Notes: generated by a model not told the origin, from the sequence alone. Shown: positions 1 through 12,765, counted from the first letter of the stretch. The stretch is 64,000 nucleotides of DNA from Perilla frutescens (GCA_026008535.1 BRKX01000013.1:57175726-57239725), one strand, 5' to 3'. Made by a program: numbers and translations.

Positions 1-1236
1 ATCATACACAAATTAATTGATAACATAGAGTGGTTGAAAATATGATTTACTTATGAAACAAACTATATCAATTGATGTGATATAATGTGTTTTGTCATGA
101 TAGTAAAAAATATAATTATTAATATTTTGAACTCATTACCTATTTAAATTATTTTAGTAAGTTTAAACTTTATACTGAATTTTTCTAAAATGGATGATGC
201 AAGATTTTGTGAATTTACATTAATTAAAAATTTATATTTTTTCTAAAATAAAAATTGTTGAATAGAAGATTTAAATTGTATTAATACATATATGTCAACA
301 ATCAAAGGTTGAGAATTGTTGTTAAAAAAGAAAACTAAGAAAGGATACATGCATCTCTCTCTCTCTCTATGTGTGTGTGTGTGTGTATAAATATTAAAAG
401 AACAAAAATATAAACAAATGAAAAGACTATAAATTCTGAATTCGTGTTCGAATAGGTACAATTTATATTTATATCACTTTTCCGATTATTGATTAATCTA
501 TAATTTTCCGATATTATTATATTTATAAAGTGACACACACACACACATATATATATATAATAAAATATTTTTTTTAATTCACTACTCAAATATAGTATAG
601 TAAAATTATTCAAATTTTAATAATTAATTTAAACATATTAATTAAAGTGCGTGCAATGCACACTTTCTCAGCTATTGATTAATAAATAAATAAAATATTT
701 CAAGTGCTTTATTCTTGAATTGATAAATAATTTGATTTTTCCTCAAATCTTAGATCGATAAAATTCTTAGTAATAAAAGAAATCGCATATATTAAACCAT
801 TGTTGTAAAAGGCGGCCTGCCTTGTAATACCCTAAATGAATTGTATAAATAAAGAAAAAAATAATGTGACAAACCTAAGAGTTCCGGAAATCACATACTG
901 ATGACTCAGGGGACCGGAGCCTCATCAAAACTCATATGAAAAACCCAGAGTAGGAAAAATCATACGGAAAAAAGAGTACTCTTTTAAACAAAACGAAAGA
1001 AACCAGGACTACAAAAATCCTGTAAAACAGCATCAGCAATACTAGGAATACCCGATGACTAAAAACAGTAGAAACAACAGAAGAAGCTAAAATATAAGCT
1101 ACCTTATATATAAATAATATGTATATATATTAGTTTAATTAATGTTTTATTATAAATGGATATATATATATATTATAATTGTATATATAATTACACTCAC
1201 ATATGCAAGTATTAGGATAGTGGATAAAAAAAAGTA
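1..1236. other. AT-rich intergenic DNA
   Basis: No supportable gene. The stretch has simple repeats, including (CT)n/(GT)n around 355-386 and (CA)n/(TA)n around 534-559. A somewhat less AT-rich block at about 815-1100 contains TGTAATACCC at 823, a start seen in many plant LTRs, but no matching end or target duplication was found, so it stays unassigned. Confidence 0.5.
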
Positions 1237-2132
1237 GGGCGAAGGTTCATTTTGATCCTATAACTATTTGTGTAGGAGCGTTTGATCTCTATTTATCTTT
1301 TTGGTTCAAAATGATCCTAAAACTATTTTAAAAGTTTAATTTGGTCCCTATTTTGATCCTCCAACTATTTTAACACACTTTTTTCACATAATTAGATTAT
1401 TTCACACATTACACACGTGTTACACACATATGGATTGAACACGAAATTTCTACCATTTTCATAAAGAATTCTCATATGGATTGAACAAGAAATTTTCTCC
1501 ATTTTCAAAAAGAATCCTCCACTATTTTATGTTTGTATAGAAAATTCTTAATTATTTTATTTGGCATAACGTAAATAATTATTTTTGTATGTTTTTTAGT
1601 TGTTATTTTATTTTAAAATATAATAATGATTCATATTACTCAGATAATTTCATTTATTTCATGGAAAAAGTGTGTGTTAGTGTATGAAATAATCTAAGTA
1701 TCTAAATATTATTAATAAATGAAAACATAAAAATATGATAAAATAAAAAAACATACAAAAATTAACTAAAAACATACAAAAATAATTATTTACATTATGC
1801 TAAATAAAATAATTAAGATTTTTCTATGCAAACATAAAATAGTGGGGGATTCTTTGTGAAAATGGAGAAAATTTCATGTTCAATCCATATGAGGATTCTT
1901 TGTGAAAATGGTAGAAATTTCGTGTTCTATCCATATGTGTGTAAAAAGTGTGTGTTAATGTGTGAAATAATATAATTATGTGAGAAAAGTATGTGTTAAA
2001 ATAGTTGGAGGATCAAAATAGGGACCAAATTAAACCTTTAAAATAGTTATGGGATCATTTTGAACCAAAAAGATAAATAGGGATCAAAGCGCCCTAGACA
2101 AATAGTTATATGATCAAAATGAACCTTTACCC
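1237..2132. mobile_element. Non-autonomous foldback Mutator-like element
   Basis: The element starts GGGCGAAGGTTCATTTTGAT and ends with the inverted counterpart, ATCAAAATGAACCTTTACCC. The inverted repeats extend several hundred bases inward, so the two halves nearly fold onto each other. It is flanked by the 9-bp direct repeat AAAAAAGTA at 1228-1236 and 2133-2141, the target duplication length typical of Mutator-like elements. No transposase is present. The A-run in the duplication leaves one or two bases of boundary uncertainty. Confidence 0.85.
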
Positions 2133-2141
2133 AAAAAAGTA

Positions 2142-3139
2142 TTATAAATACAAATTAATCAACCCTTATGCTAGCTTACACGTAGATGTAGAGGATTGAT
2201 ATGTGGAAAGTTTTGATTGCATATATTCATATAGTGAGAACACATGTTCTTCTATACACTAAAGTATTGAATTCTTATATTAGGGATAGCTTTGAAGATT
2301 GATAGGTTCGACCATTTCTTAATTATTCATAATCAACAAGGGAAATAGATTACACTCAAAATTATTTCACATAAATTGAGAAAAAATTGTGGTTGAAGGT
2401 TAGTATTTTGATCTCTCTTATTTCTTAAATATTTCGATAAATTAGTGTTTCAAGTTTAAAATTTGCCATGTGAAGTATAATATGTTGTAAATTTATATAA
2501 ATTGGATTTAATCATAATCCTTATGTTATTAAAATGCATGATCTTGGATTAAATGGCTTATATTCTATTAAATGGATTAATAAATTGCTTTTTAATATTT
2601 CTACTAAATATGCCTAACTGTATGGTTATATACAAAAAAGAAAAAGAAAAAAGAAAAAAAAGAAGCAAATATAAAACTAGAGTTTCAAATTGGAGTAATC
2701 TCGAACGTTTACAATATCTTTAATCTTCGTTATTAATGAAACAATTAGAATGATTAGCATTAATGGTATAAGAATATAAGAAATACACATATATCTACAT
2801 GCTTAGCTAGGAAATAGAATTGGTTCGGTGAAACCATTTTATTCTAATAAATAATATTAGCATGTCTATGAAAATTTGTGTTATAAATAATCTCTATCAG
2901 TTTTAAGGAGTTATCTTGGCGGATATTATGATTGGTGATCATAGAATGAGATTTGATATTATTCGATACGAAGTGTGGAATTGTGGAATTGAGTTGATAG
3001 TTTATTAATATATGATTTACTACAATATGCGGTTTATTAATTAGATTTAGTAGTGAGAAGGCGCGTGCTCTAGTTCCAAATATTATAAGGTTTGAACTCA
3101 AGGTAAGTAAAAATCAATCTACAACTACAATGCATTGAA
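2142..3139. other. AT-rich intergenic DNA, nothing recognised
   Basis: Only short chance reading frames occur, with no coherent coding signal or repeat boundary. A purine-rich AAAAAG run lies near 2635-2665. Confidence 0.5.
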
Positions 3140-3925
3140 CATATTATTACTTGATTATATGTTATTATTATTTGTTAATTAATTGTGGCCCATTTGTTGA
3201 AGCCCAATCAGTGTGGACCGGCCCAAGCTCACTCATGCAGCTCATCTATTAACCGAAGCCCAACTGCCTCAACTAATTCAGTTCTAATCCTAACCGTGCG
3301 CCGACTTATATATATGCTGCTCGGTTACTGTTACCCCTACTTCTCATTCTACTGTGTGTTCTAGAGAGTTCTTGAGAGAGAGAGAGAGAGAGAGAGAGAG
3401 CGATTCTGATTCCAGGTAAACTGAGTGTTTTCCTTCTTCTTCATCCTCTGTGTGAGATCCTCTCTATCTCTACCTTCTTCTGGTTTAGAGTAGATACCAC
3501 CGTCTGTGTGGATCTACTGTTTCTCCTCGTTCTGGGTTGAGTTGAGGGCTAGGGTTCGTTGGTAGATTGAGGGGGCTGTGTGAGCTTTGTCGCCGTGGTC
3601 TCTCTGTGAAGATCTCCAGTCATTGCTCGCCTGTTTGTTCCTCGCTGGGCCTGGATCCTGTTCTAACGATTGAGTTACTGAGCCATCTGTTTCTACACAC
3701 TCTTATGGCTGAATCATCCAGTGAATACAGTAGAAAGACGCTCGGAGGTGGCGGAGATGATACCCAACATTATTTATTATTGGTGTCGATATTTCATTAT
3801 TTGATAATTGTACGGTGTAATATACTTGTGGTTTTAATTTGTATTCTATTGCATTGGATGTCTTGTACATGAGTACAAGCATAAGCATGCATAACATATA
3901 GTGATTTTGGAGTAATCCAAGAATC
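3140..3925 (+). mobile_element. Possible 5' part of a decayed LTR retroelement or TRIM
   Basis: This block is less AT-rich than its surroundings. It has a TATA-like TTATATATATGC near 3305, then a (GA)n run at about 3375-3401, pyrimidine-rich leader-like sequence and an ATG at 3705. The ATG opens a short frame beginning MAESSSEYSRKTLGGGGDD, which decays after about 25 residues. The promoter-leader-short-ORF order is retroelement-like, but no pair of LTRs or primer-binding site was found. A degraded host 5' exon is an alternative. Confidence 0.3.
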
Positions 3926-4304
3926 TGTTGAGATAAATTGTGATAGAATAGATCTATGATTGCTATAAATATGTTTGTAGATTCAGTTTGTAGAATCATC
4001 TCATACTTGTAACTGCTTGGGGGAGAAAGAGATTAGTTTCTTGATTAGAAGAGAGAGCCATAAACTAGGGTTTTGCAGTTTATGAGCTTGTAATCGAGAG
4101 GGTTTTCTAGTCTTGTAATTCTTCTTCCTTGATCAATAATATCAGCAGCCAACCCTCCGTGGACGTAAGTGTTTTTCATCGAACCACGTAAATCCGATCC
4201 CCGTTTACTATTTTCTTGCTCTTCATAAACAAACCATATTGCTTGTGTGTTTCTTGGTTATGCATTCGTTTTTCAGAAGTCAGATAATTGTTAATTCCTT
4301 AACA
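3926..4304 (+). mobile_element. LTR-like segment, copia type (solo or orphaned)
   Basis: The segment starts TGTTGAGATAAATTG and ends ATTCCTTAACA, giving TG...CA ends with a short inverted repeat (TGTTgAG/CTTAACA). The 3' third has the look of a copia R-U5 region, with CTCCGTGGACGTAAG near 4156 followed by AACCACGTAAATC. The flanking pentamers GAATC and AAAGT differ, so this is either an old copy or a recombined one. Confidence 0.45.
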
Positions 4305-4813
4305 AAAGTAACATCAAGTTGAGAGTATGGTGATGGTCGAATGGCAATACAAAATAGTTGTTGCACATACCTTTTAGATTCTTGTTACCTATATAGCAAT
4401 GCTCCCATGACTATGAATGCTAGTTCATGACAGCGATTTTGTCAATTACTAGATTTTGATGTTACCATGTGGGCCATAATTAGTGAATACTCAATGAGTC
4501 TATTGGTTGAATACTCAATGAATTTATCAGCACCAAAAGAAAACTACTGTGGTACTTTCCATAACTCTTCCATGATTCTTGCCTTGGGTCCCAAAAAATT
4601 TCAATCGCATCTATGTGATAGCTAGTTGCCAATAAAAACCATCTAGCTAGCTAGATAGATGAGATCTGGACCTCAACATAGATTTTCTGATGATGTTCTA
4701 ATTTGCATCTTCTTGAGCTTTTCTAAATTACAGTCTACTTGTATGGTGGATAAGAAAGTTTTTTAATTCGCGGGGTATAGTTAATATGGCATGTCAGTTA
4801 TTGTGGATGGATG
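4305..4813. other. Intergenic DNA, nothing recognised
   Basis: No coding region, RNA gene or repeat boundary could be supported. The last 8 bases (4806-4813, GATGGATG) are the left target duplication of the next element. Confidence 0.5.
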
Positions 4814-5390
4814 TAGAGTTGTCAACTGGGCCGGGCTAGCCCAGGTCCTGGTGAGTTTTGAGATAAAATGGCGTAACCCAGCCCATGCCCACTAGTGGAA
4901 CTGGCTGGGCTGAGTTTTCTTAAATATATATGAGACCAGCCAACCCATACATCGGGCCTAAGGTGGGCCTGGGTTGGGCCGGGCGGGGCTAGGTGGTTTT
5001 GAATTTTTAAATGTTGGCATGAATTAATATAATTATACTTAGTGAATTTATTTATCATTTATATGACAAGATACAATTAATAATATGATTTTATGGTATT
5101 AAATTTTGAAATTATAGTATGTTGAAATATTTTTTATGTATGGTCAAATAAATTAATAAATTAAATTAAGATAGGCCTAAGGTGGACTTAATAAGGCAAG
5201 TTTGGGCTAGGCCTGAGTCGGTCGTTTTGTGGGCGTGAGTTTGGGCTGGGTTTCAAAAAAGGGCCCGCGTGAGCCCATTTCGTCAAGCCAAGCCCAGCCC
5301 ACTTAACTCGTGATTTTTATGGGTTGGGTCGGTCCATGACGGACTTGGGCCTAGCTGGGTTGAGTTAGTCTGGCCCATTTGACAACTCTA
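4814..5390. mobile_element. hAT-type MITE with perfect 8-bp target duplication
   Basis: The ends are TAGAGTTGTCAA and TTGACAACTCTA, a perfect 12-bp inverted repeat. The flanking direct repeat is GATGGATG at 4806-4813 and 5391-5398, the 8-bp duplication expected for the hAT superfamily. The body is rich in GGGC and GCCC words arranged in inverted fashion around a central AT-rich part. No transposase is encoded. Confidence 0.92.
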
Positions 5391-6352
5391 GATGGATGGT
5401 GCTCGATCTGCCCTTTTTTATGTCTTAATTTGAGCATTAGTTGGAGCTAGCAGCCAAACATGATTTATTTAGCTTTAAAATTTATCTTCTCTTAGGCAGC
5501 TGTGCTGAAAATTTATGTGTTCTTTAGAAATTCAATGTCAAGTATAGAAATGCTTACAGTGTTTATATAGTTTATATATCCAATGTTGTCTGATTTACGC
5601 AGAAATTTGACTATCGTCTTGAGAGAGAGAGAGAGAGAGAGTAACTCCTTTTTAGAATAAAGTATATAATGGAACACTCAATTATTCAGGGATGAGAGTA
5701 TAACTGAAATCTTCTTTCCCATTTTTCTCTATTTTATCTGCTGTCCCATTTTAATTTTTATGAGATTTTCATCAATTTTTTTCTTCAATTTCAATTTGTT
5801 ATGGCTTAATTTAATTTTATAATTATTATTTAGGATTTATTCCATCCAGTTAGGATTTATATTTATTTTTTAATATTCATTTCTTATTTTTTTTAGTTAA
5901 TATAATTGATTATTATGGTTGATTATTCCAAAAATATGGTATATAATTTTTAAAAATTTTAATTTTTAGCAATAAATGTTGATTATGATTTTTAATACTA
6001 TAATAAAATTTATTTTTGTAATAAATATTTTTAAAATATTAAATTTTATTATGGAACACAGACATGAAAAGTGAACTAGAGGATTTTATCCCTAATCGGG
6101 CTAGGTCGAGTCGACTAGTAACATTTTTTGAGCTCGACTTGATTCGACTCAATTGTTATATAATATTAAAAAAGTATACTACTTATTTTTATAATTAAAA
6201 AATAAGTAAAAAAATCAAATTAATTATGGTTTTGTATAAATAATTAACCTAGTAATGGTACGAGTATAAATACGTACATTAAAGCTTGATAAGTCCCGTG
6301 AACCTATCAAACCTGGCATTGTTGAGCTAGAGCTCGAGCTCGAGCTTGAAAG
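5391..6352. repeat. AT-rich dispersed repeat and simple repeats
   Basis: A (GA)n tract lies at about 5621-5641. From about 5690 to 6080 the sequence belongs to a dispersed AT-rich family also seen at about 27050-27395, 44800-46080 (opposite orientation, several copies) and 46530-46710. Shared words include GGTTGATTATTCCAAA, ATATAATTTTTAAA and an AGAGGAT-like end. The last 300 bp holds alternating GAGCTCGAGCTCGAGCTTG words. No gene is seen. Confidence 0.45.
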
Positions 6353-7327
6353 TTACTCGAGAAGTTCGAGTTTGAGCTTGACTTGATCAACATCGATTTT
6401 TCTCAAATTGATTCCGAGTAGTCTTGACTTGATCAATTTCGTAACTAAGAACGGAGATCCATGTGTAAAATGTAAATTACCATCTTGGTACAAAGATAAA
6501 GTAAGAGATTTATTAAAAAGAATACAAAACTGAAATGATGTCACTTTCTATTGACATTAAGAACCAATTAATGTTTTTTCCTACACCTGCATGCATATCC
6601 TAACTCTTCGGGCCTGATCTAGAATTCCAATGCAAGAAAATAAACAAATGATGCAACTTGTTTCAATTCATTAATTATTAAAAAAATTAGGATGCAATAA
6701 ATGTGCAACCAAAGTTTTTAATTAATAGTCGTTGCAATTTATTTCTTCAAACAGAAAGACGTGTTAATAGTTGTTTAACGATGAAAAAGCCAATGTACGG
6801 ACCGTATTGGCCGTACATTAGTTGACTTCAGCTTATATTAAGCAACTTGCTTTTATGTATAGTATAATTTTATTTTCATGTGACGGCTCCATAAATGTTA
6901 AAATTTTTATTGATTTAATTTTGATTTACTTCTTGATTTTGGTCAACACTCGACTGATGAAGGTGTGTCCAAGACGTGTTAAAAAATAAAATAATATACA
7001 AAACTTACACTGATGTAATGGAACTGTACTGATAGATATATACGATATATATATATAGTGCAACATTATTAATTTTAGAAAAAAATGGAAATTTAATTTA
7101 TTTTTAATAATAAAAAAAAAGATAAGAACAAAGTAAATATAACTTAAACATCAATTACCAACCTATAATTTTAATCAGATGAAGAAGAAATTAAATTAAG
7201 TCGTAATTCACTAAATGAAGCATTCTCTCTGTTTTATTTTTATTTTTATTTTTTGGGAAATTCACATTTTATTCTTGGTTGGCGCTCAAATAAGTTACTC
7301 CGAAAAAGAATCTTTTTACTATCAGAA

Positions 7328-7365
<38 letters not shown>

Positions 7366-8262
7366 CAAAATAAAGAGAGATACTTGCCTAGCTAGTGTGG
7401 TTCTCTTTCTGATTTCTTTCCTTTTATATATGCATATAATATATGGTAAAAACAAAAAAAAGATTTCATATTATAGAGCAAAATTAAGTTTGGAATGGTA
7501 AAAATATTTCAACTAAATGGTAATACCATAGTCCATAGTTCAAAATTTAATTCATATTTCAATTATGAAATGAAATTCTACAAAATGACAAATTTATACG
7601 ATAATTAAGTGTGTGTGTGTGTTCGTGTGAATAAATCTAAACGCGTGCACTGCGCAGAAATTTTAAGGCTCTTGAATCAAACAAAACAATGTATTGTTAT
7701 TAGAAAATATATATATTCATAGGAGAAAATGAAATACATTACTCTCTTTCGCAATAAATTAATCTTAATATACATATATAAGTGAATATATAATTTGGTT
7801 CAATAAACATATATATCAATTAAATTTGAAAGTTAGCTCAAAAAATTAAATTGAAAGTAATTCTTAGTGTGGTTTTCCTTTCCACACGAACAAAATTTAT
7901 CATGTACAGACTCTCAGGTTGCAGTTACGGATTACTATTATTACAAAAAATTAAAATTAGAAATTAGCTCAAAGTTCATTCAATATATATGTAATTAAAA
8001 AATTACAAAGCAAGTATAAAAGTATCAAACTATATATAGTCGAATTAGACCTCTATCAAAAGCTCATTTAGACTTGACTTAATGAACCATCAAATTCAAA
8101 ACACAATTTTTAAAGTTCGGTGTGATTAATTCAAGATAAAATTAATGTGATTTAATTTGTTCAAGTTTTGTTTCATTTTAAACTGAATTACAAGCATCCT
8201 ATCTATCAGTTAGGAAACATAATTATTTTATATATTTATATAATTATTTTTATACATACTAT

Positions 8263-8780
8263 CAGAGTCGTCTCGTCCATGTGTTGAACGAGGCGGCCGT
8301 CTCAGGCCACCGAAAAAATTAAGACCCCAAATATCCGTATGTCTTATTATATATATGTATAAATAAATAATTTATGTTAAAGATTTTGGATTTCATCATG
8401 GCTCCATCTCTTGCGAAAACAATAGTCACGACTCCATTGTTCAATTTATTCTATCTTTATACTTTGGGTAAAACTTCTTTGATTTTTAATATTTTGTTTT
8501 AGTTTTTTTGTTGGTGTTATCTCACTATTAATTAGTTATTGTCTAATGATTCTTGTAATACATGTTTTGAAATTTTATTTTTAATTTTTTTGTATTTATT
8601 ATTGTGATATTAGTTGAATAGTTTAATAAAAATCATGTCTAATAAAAAATATGAAAGTTGATATAAAAAATTAAAAGAAAAAGGGAAAAAATGATACGAT
8701 AATTAAATCTCAATAAGGAGCACTTGATATGTATCTTCAAGAGCCCGTCTCAGGCTCCCAAATTTCTTAGTACGGCTCTG
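8263..8780. mobile_element. Non-autonomous hAT element with paralogous empty site
   Basis: The ends are CAGAGTCGTC and TACGGCTCTG, an imperfect inverted repeat of the CAGAG class. The flanks carry the perfect 8-bp repeat CATACTAT at 8255-8262 and 8781-8788. The duplicated copy of this region has a single CATACTAT at 17177-17184 with no insertion, which defines both boundaries exactly. There is no transposase frame. Confidence 0.93.
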
Positions 8781-8903
8781 CATACTATATGTGTATCTAG
8801 TTACTAGCTAGCTAATTAACTTGTGAAGTCCTATAACCTTTTCTTTTATTTCAATGTTGAAAGCTAATATTTAAAATTAATTTGTGATAAATATAACATA
8901 TAC

Positions 8904-8934
<31 letters not shown>

Positions 8935-9512
8935 AAAGATGCAGGGTAGCTTAACAAACTCCCGTTTTCAAAACGTACATCAATTGATTCTCTATGGAAC
9001 ATCATTGTTTAAGATTAATTTAGCAATAAAAAATAAGGGGGTGATTTATTTATTTATTTATTATTTATTATTTTTATTTTTTGACATCTTTGAAGCACAT
9101 CTATTGACTTTGCAATCACATGTCTTAGGTCAGGATGAAGCATTACATCTTGACCGTCAACTTTTTCCCCATTTTTTTTAAAACATTGGATCGGAGTTTA
9201 GTTCAAACGAGTTTTTATAAATGACTGAATCATGAATCGAGCAATGAAGTATTTAATTTGATTTTCAAAGCTACCTACAACTATATATATCATTTATAAC
9301 GCATGTTGGAAATTAAACACATTAGTTTAAGAATAAGAAAAAAAGATAAATAACATAACCTTCAAAATTAAGATTAATTAGTGGCTATATTGAAACTTCA
9401 AATTAAACTAAACTGAATTAAAATCAGAATATTTGACGCAATTGCAATTTTAATAAAATATTTCCAAATCGCAATGTATATTGTATGATGGTAAAAATAA
9501 AAATGAAACATA

Positions 9513-9564
<52 letters not shown>

Positions 9565-9603
9565 CCCCTTCAAGTGGGAAATATATTCTCTCTCCTAAAA
9601 ACA

Positions 9604-9611
9604 CTATAAAT
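9604..9611 (+). promoter_or_regulatory. Orphan TATA box of the duplicated NRT2 promoter
   Basis: CTATAAAT stands in the same context as the TATA box of NRT2 (18761-18768), with the same following sequence to TTTAGAGCACACCACCTTTC. No NRT2 coding sequence follows; the matching sequence ends at 9654. Confidence 0.6.
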
Positions 9612-9654
9612 ATCACTTCATCTTCTCCAATTTAGAGCACACCACCTTTCTCTT

Positions 9655-9672
9655 GTATATATGTAGAGAAAT

Positions 9673-9721
<49 letters not shown>

Positions 9722-9958
9722 CTCTTATATATGTAGAGAAATTTGGTTCAGCACTTCAACTTATTATCAATAGCTTACTTAATTAGTTGGTGATGCCTTA
9801 TCTCTAGCTAGCTTCACATGAACAGTTGATAAGCAGCCCTTATTTTATAAGTATAATACATATTGGCTTATTGATCAGTTCATGCACCTTAGTATGTGTG
9901 TGTTTGTGTGTCAATGTGTGTGGACCAGTATAGATTATTCACATGCTAAGATCATATA

Positions 9959-9989
<31 letters not shown>

Positions 9990-10445
9990 GGGTGTAAATA
10001 AATTGAAATAAGATAATCATATATAGTATTGTTTAATGTGGAAAATATCGGAATAAAACACTAGCTATAGGTAGTTCAAATTCATGAACAATATATTATT
10101 AGAAAATTGTGTTTGAATTTGTCTAATTATCAACAAAATAGTAATGGAGTAATCACGAGCCGATCGAGCTTAAGTGCTTGGATCTTTTCACTATACGAGC
10201 TTGATAAGCCAAGATCGACAAAGATATAATTAAAAGAAAAAAAAAATATATATATATATATATATATGTTCTCATTATTTGTATTTGTTTAAACATTTTT
10301 TTTATTTTAATTTTATTTTCTGACCCAACGGATTCTTTATGTATAATAACATGAGTATAAGCAGCTGGCCAATTGAAAAGGAAGAAAAGTCAAATCTGAT
10401 AAAGTTGAGAGGAAATTTCGCCAATATTCATGGGTTGATGGTAAC
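9655..10445 (+). repeat. Segment with an inverted duplicate at 23455-24141
   Basis: Read in reverse complement, 23455-24141 matches this stretch. Shared landmarks are the ATATGTAGAGAAATTTGGTT block near 9731, the TGGTGATGCCTTATCTCTAG block near 9789, the GGATCTTTTCACTATACGAG block near 10180, and the GAGAGGAAATTTCGCCAATA block near 10408. Several (TA)n tracts differ in length between the copies. No gene is present. Confidence 0.85.
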
Positions 10446-10485
<40 letters not shown>

Positions 10486-11345
10486 AGGTATTCAGTGCAC
10501 ACCCTTATGTGCTACGTACCGTCAGACGGCGAGTGGCGCCCACGCACGACGTGTGGTCGTCACGTGCCCGTCGTCTTCTTCTTCTTCTTCTTCATCATCA
10601 TCTTTTTTTTTCTTGGCGTTTTTTTAGTTTTTTTTATCCGATTCTTTCTTTATTTTTTTTATTTTGTTTCCCAAAAATATATACCCTAAAATAATATTAA
10701 TGAACCCTAAAATTAAAATAAATTGATTTAATTTGTTTGAAATGAGTATGAATTTATATTCTAAAATAGAATTAATAAACACTAAAAAAATAAATAAACC
10801 CCTAACAACCCTAAAAAATACAAAATAAACCCTAAAAACACCACCCAAAAAATCCTAAAAATCACAAAATAAACCCCTAAAAGCACCCCCAAAAAACTCT
10901 AAAAAACACAAAATATACCCTAAAAAAACCCCTAAAAAAAACTAAAAAAAAACCCCCTAAAAACCATGAACACTAAAAAAAACATTTAAAAACATGAACC
11001 CTTTGAAAAACTATGAACCCTAAAAAAACCCTAAACTACTAAGCTCTAAACATTAATTTGAATGGAAAAATCACAATTTAAACTAAATAAACAAGTATAA
11101 AATAACTAGCAGACTCCTTACTTTTTAATGATACAGATGATACTTTTTGAATTTTTGGTGATACTTTTTAGTGAGACTGTTGATACTGATTTTATCGTTT
11201 TTTTTTTTACTTTTTTACGGATTGACTCGTGTTGACCAGAGTCAAAGCGTGAGTTTAATTGCTTTAATCAGGTTAAAGCGTGAATTGACCCGACCCATCT
11301 CATATACTATCTGCAACCGCTGCATGGAAGTGTTTGCATATGTGT
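10446..11345. repeat. Degenerate CCCTAAA-rich (telomere-like) tract
   Basis: About 10680-11040 contains many spaced CCCTAAA and CCCCTAAA words separated by A-rich filler, resembling a decayed array of the plant telomere unit. A diverged inverted counterpart with TTTAGGG words lies at about 22740-23035. Upstream, 10500-10575 is locally GC-rich followed by (CTT)n. At 11120-11190 several GATACTTTTT words occur, also found at 46110-46180 and 56150-56570. Confidence 0.55.
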
Positions 11346-12468
11346 GTGTGTTTAATTGCAAGTGGTAGTTAATTAGATTTATTGGAAATTGAAATAGCAA
11401 GCAAGCATGTTATGCTTATCAGAAGAAGATGCAATAAGATATAAGTGATGCACGTTATCTGTCAACGAATCCAACTACTCTGATAACCTTTCAACTCACA
11501 TCCGTACTTATGACGTGATTCATGTACCCTAAATTAAATAATTAATTAATTATATATATGTCTAATCCTAATCAAAAACACATGTATTTGTCTAATTTCC
11601 ACGTTCGAGGCTTTGACTTTCTCCTACTTATCGCTCCTTCTTGTCTGATCCATCGATTATAATTATGATTAATTGTTAAATAAATCAACACATTTATACA
11701 TTTTTATAAATTAGATATTACATTTAAATTTAGTCAATTATAACACCATATTTTAATTTGTGTGGAATTAAACATTTCGATTTTTCCGGCGAGTTAAGCA
11801 GGGCATGTTTAGTCTAAAAACAACGTTGGCAGCCACGTCAACACACATGTGTAACAAATGACGTCGCTTTTGTTACTTTTTCTTCTTGTTTTTTTTTTGA
11901 AAAATCATTTTTATATAATTATTTATTCCTACATTATAAAATATATTGAGAAAACTAACAAAACCGATGTCGTTCGTTACACGTGTGTATTGATGTGACT
12001 GCCAACGTGCTTTTTAGACCAAATACGTCAGACTTAACTTGCCGGAAAATTTGGGGATGTTTAATCTCATTCAAATTAAAACATGGTATTATAATTGACT
12101 AAATTTAAACGTGATGTCTAATTTATAAAAGAGTGAAAACATGATGATTTATTTGGCAATTAACCCTTATAATTATGGGAAATTCTATGCCACATACTCC
12201 ATATGTCACAATAGATCTAATTTGACACATGACACACTACGACCTCACGCGTCATAAAATTTCTTCGTTAATCGCAGCGTAGATAATGACTAGGGTTTGG
12301 GCCAAGTCATTAATGACCATACTTTGAAATTTTATGATCAACTTAATTAATTTAATGCTATCCTAGCTACTAGATCTCTATTGTCCGGCATGCTAGTGCT
12401 GAAATCATGATCAATAATTTACTAATTAATTACGTCTTAAATTTGAACTTTTCATGAAAAAAAAGATA
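11346..12468 (+). repeat. Segment with a direct duplicate at 24795-25340
   Basis: The copies share GTTTAATTGCAAGTGGTAGT at the start, then the CTTATCAGAAGAAGATGCAA block and, further on, the GACTAGGGTTTGGGCCAAGT block (12290/25157) with the following 150 bp. The main difference is a 500-bp foldback element in this copy (11667-12166), absent from the other. No gene is present. Confidence 0.85.
11667..12166. mobile_element. Foldback element, probably Mutator-like
   Basis: The ends GATTAATTGTTAAATAAATC and GATTTATTTGGCAATTAACC are inverted copies, and homology continues inward for about 200 bp on each side (for example the GTTGGCAGCCACGTCAACAC block against its inverted partner near 11985-12010). 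The flanks carry TTATAATTAT at 11657-11666 and 12167-12176, a 9-10 bp target duplication. The paralogous segment near 25090 lacks the insertion. Confidence 0.82.
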
Positions 12469-12765
12469 CTCCCTCCGTTTCTAATTAAGTGTGATTTTGC
12501 AGGATGAATGCACACAGATTAATAAATTAATTGACTTACCTAATATACTCTAGTGTGAATATATATTAAATGATGTAATCTCAACTCATCACTAAATTAC
12601 TAAAATATAGATGTATGAATACATTAAATGATGACATTTTTAGAGGGTAAATAAATGAGGGTAAATATGTGAAAATTGTGAATACTTTGTCCCGATTTTG
12701 TAGAATGACATTTTTTAAAATAAAATTAATATACTAGAATGACACTTATTCAGAAATGGAGGGAG
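12469..12765. mobile_element. Stowaway-type MITE
   Basis: It starts CTCCCTCCGTTTCTAATTAA and ends TTCAGAAATGGAGGGAG, the Stowaway/mariner end signature, and is bounded by the dinucleotide TA on both sides (12467-12468, 12766-12767). It is non-coding. A second copy is at 21823-22065. Confidence 0.88.

Larger units (their letters stand above)
6353..9654 (+). repeat. Duplicate of the NRT2 upstream region (copy 1, no gene attached)
   Basis: This segment is a direct copy of 16161-18811, the DNA immediately upstream of the NRT2 gene. Matching landmarks are 6363/16171 (AAGTTCGAGTTTGAGCTTGA), the GACCGTATTGGCCGTACATT block near 6800/16529, the GATGCAGGGTAGCTTAAC block near 8939/17293, and the TATA/5'UTR block at 9604-9654/18761-18811. 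Copy 1 has its own insertions (about 7125-7945 and the hAT element at 8263-8780) and lacks the Harbinger element of copy 2. Identity stops abruptly at 9654, 48 bp before the position equivalent to the NRT2 ATG. Confidence 0.88.

Noticed and set aside
7246..7501. Reading frames on both strands through (TA)n rich in Tyr-Ile repeats
   Set aside because: They are translations of a microsatellite, with no protein family or splice context.
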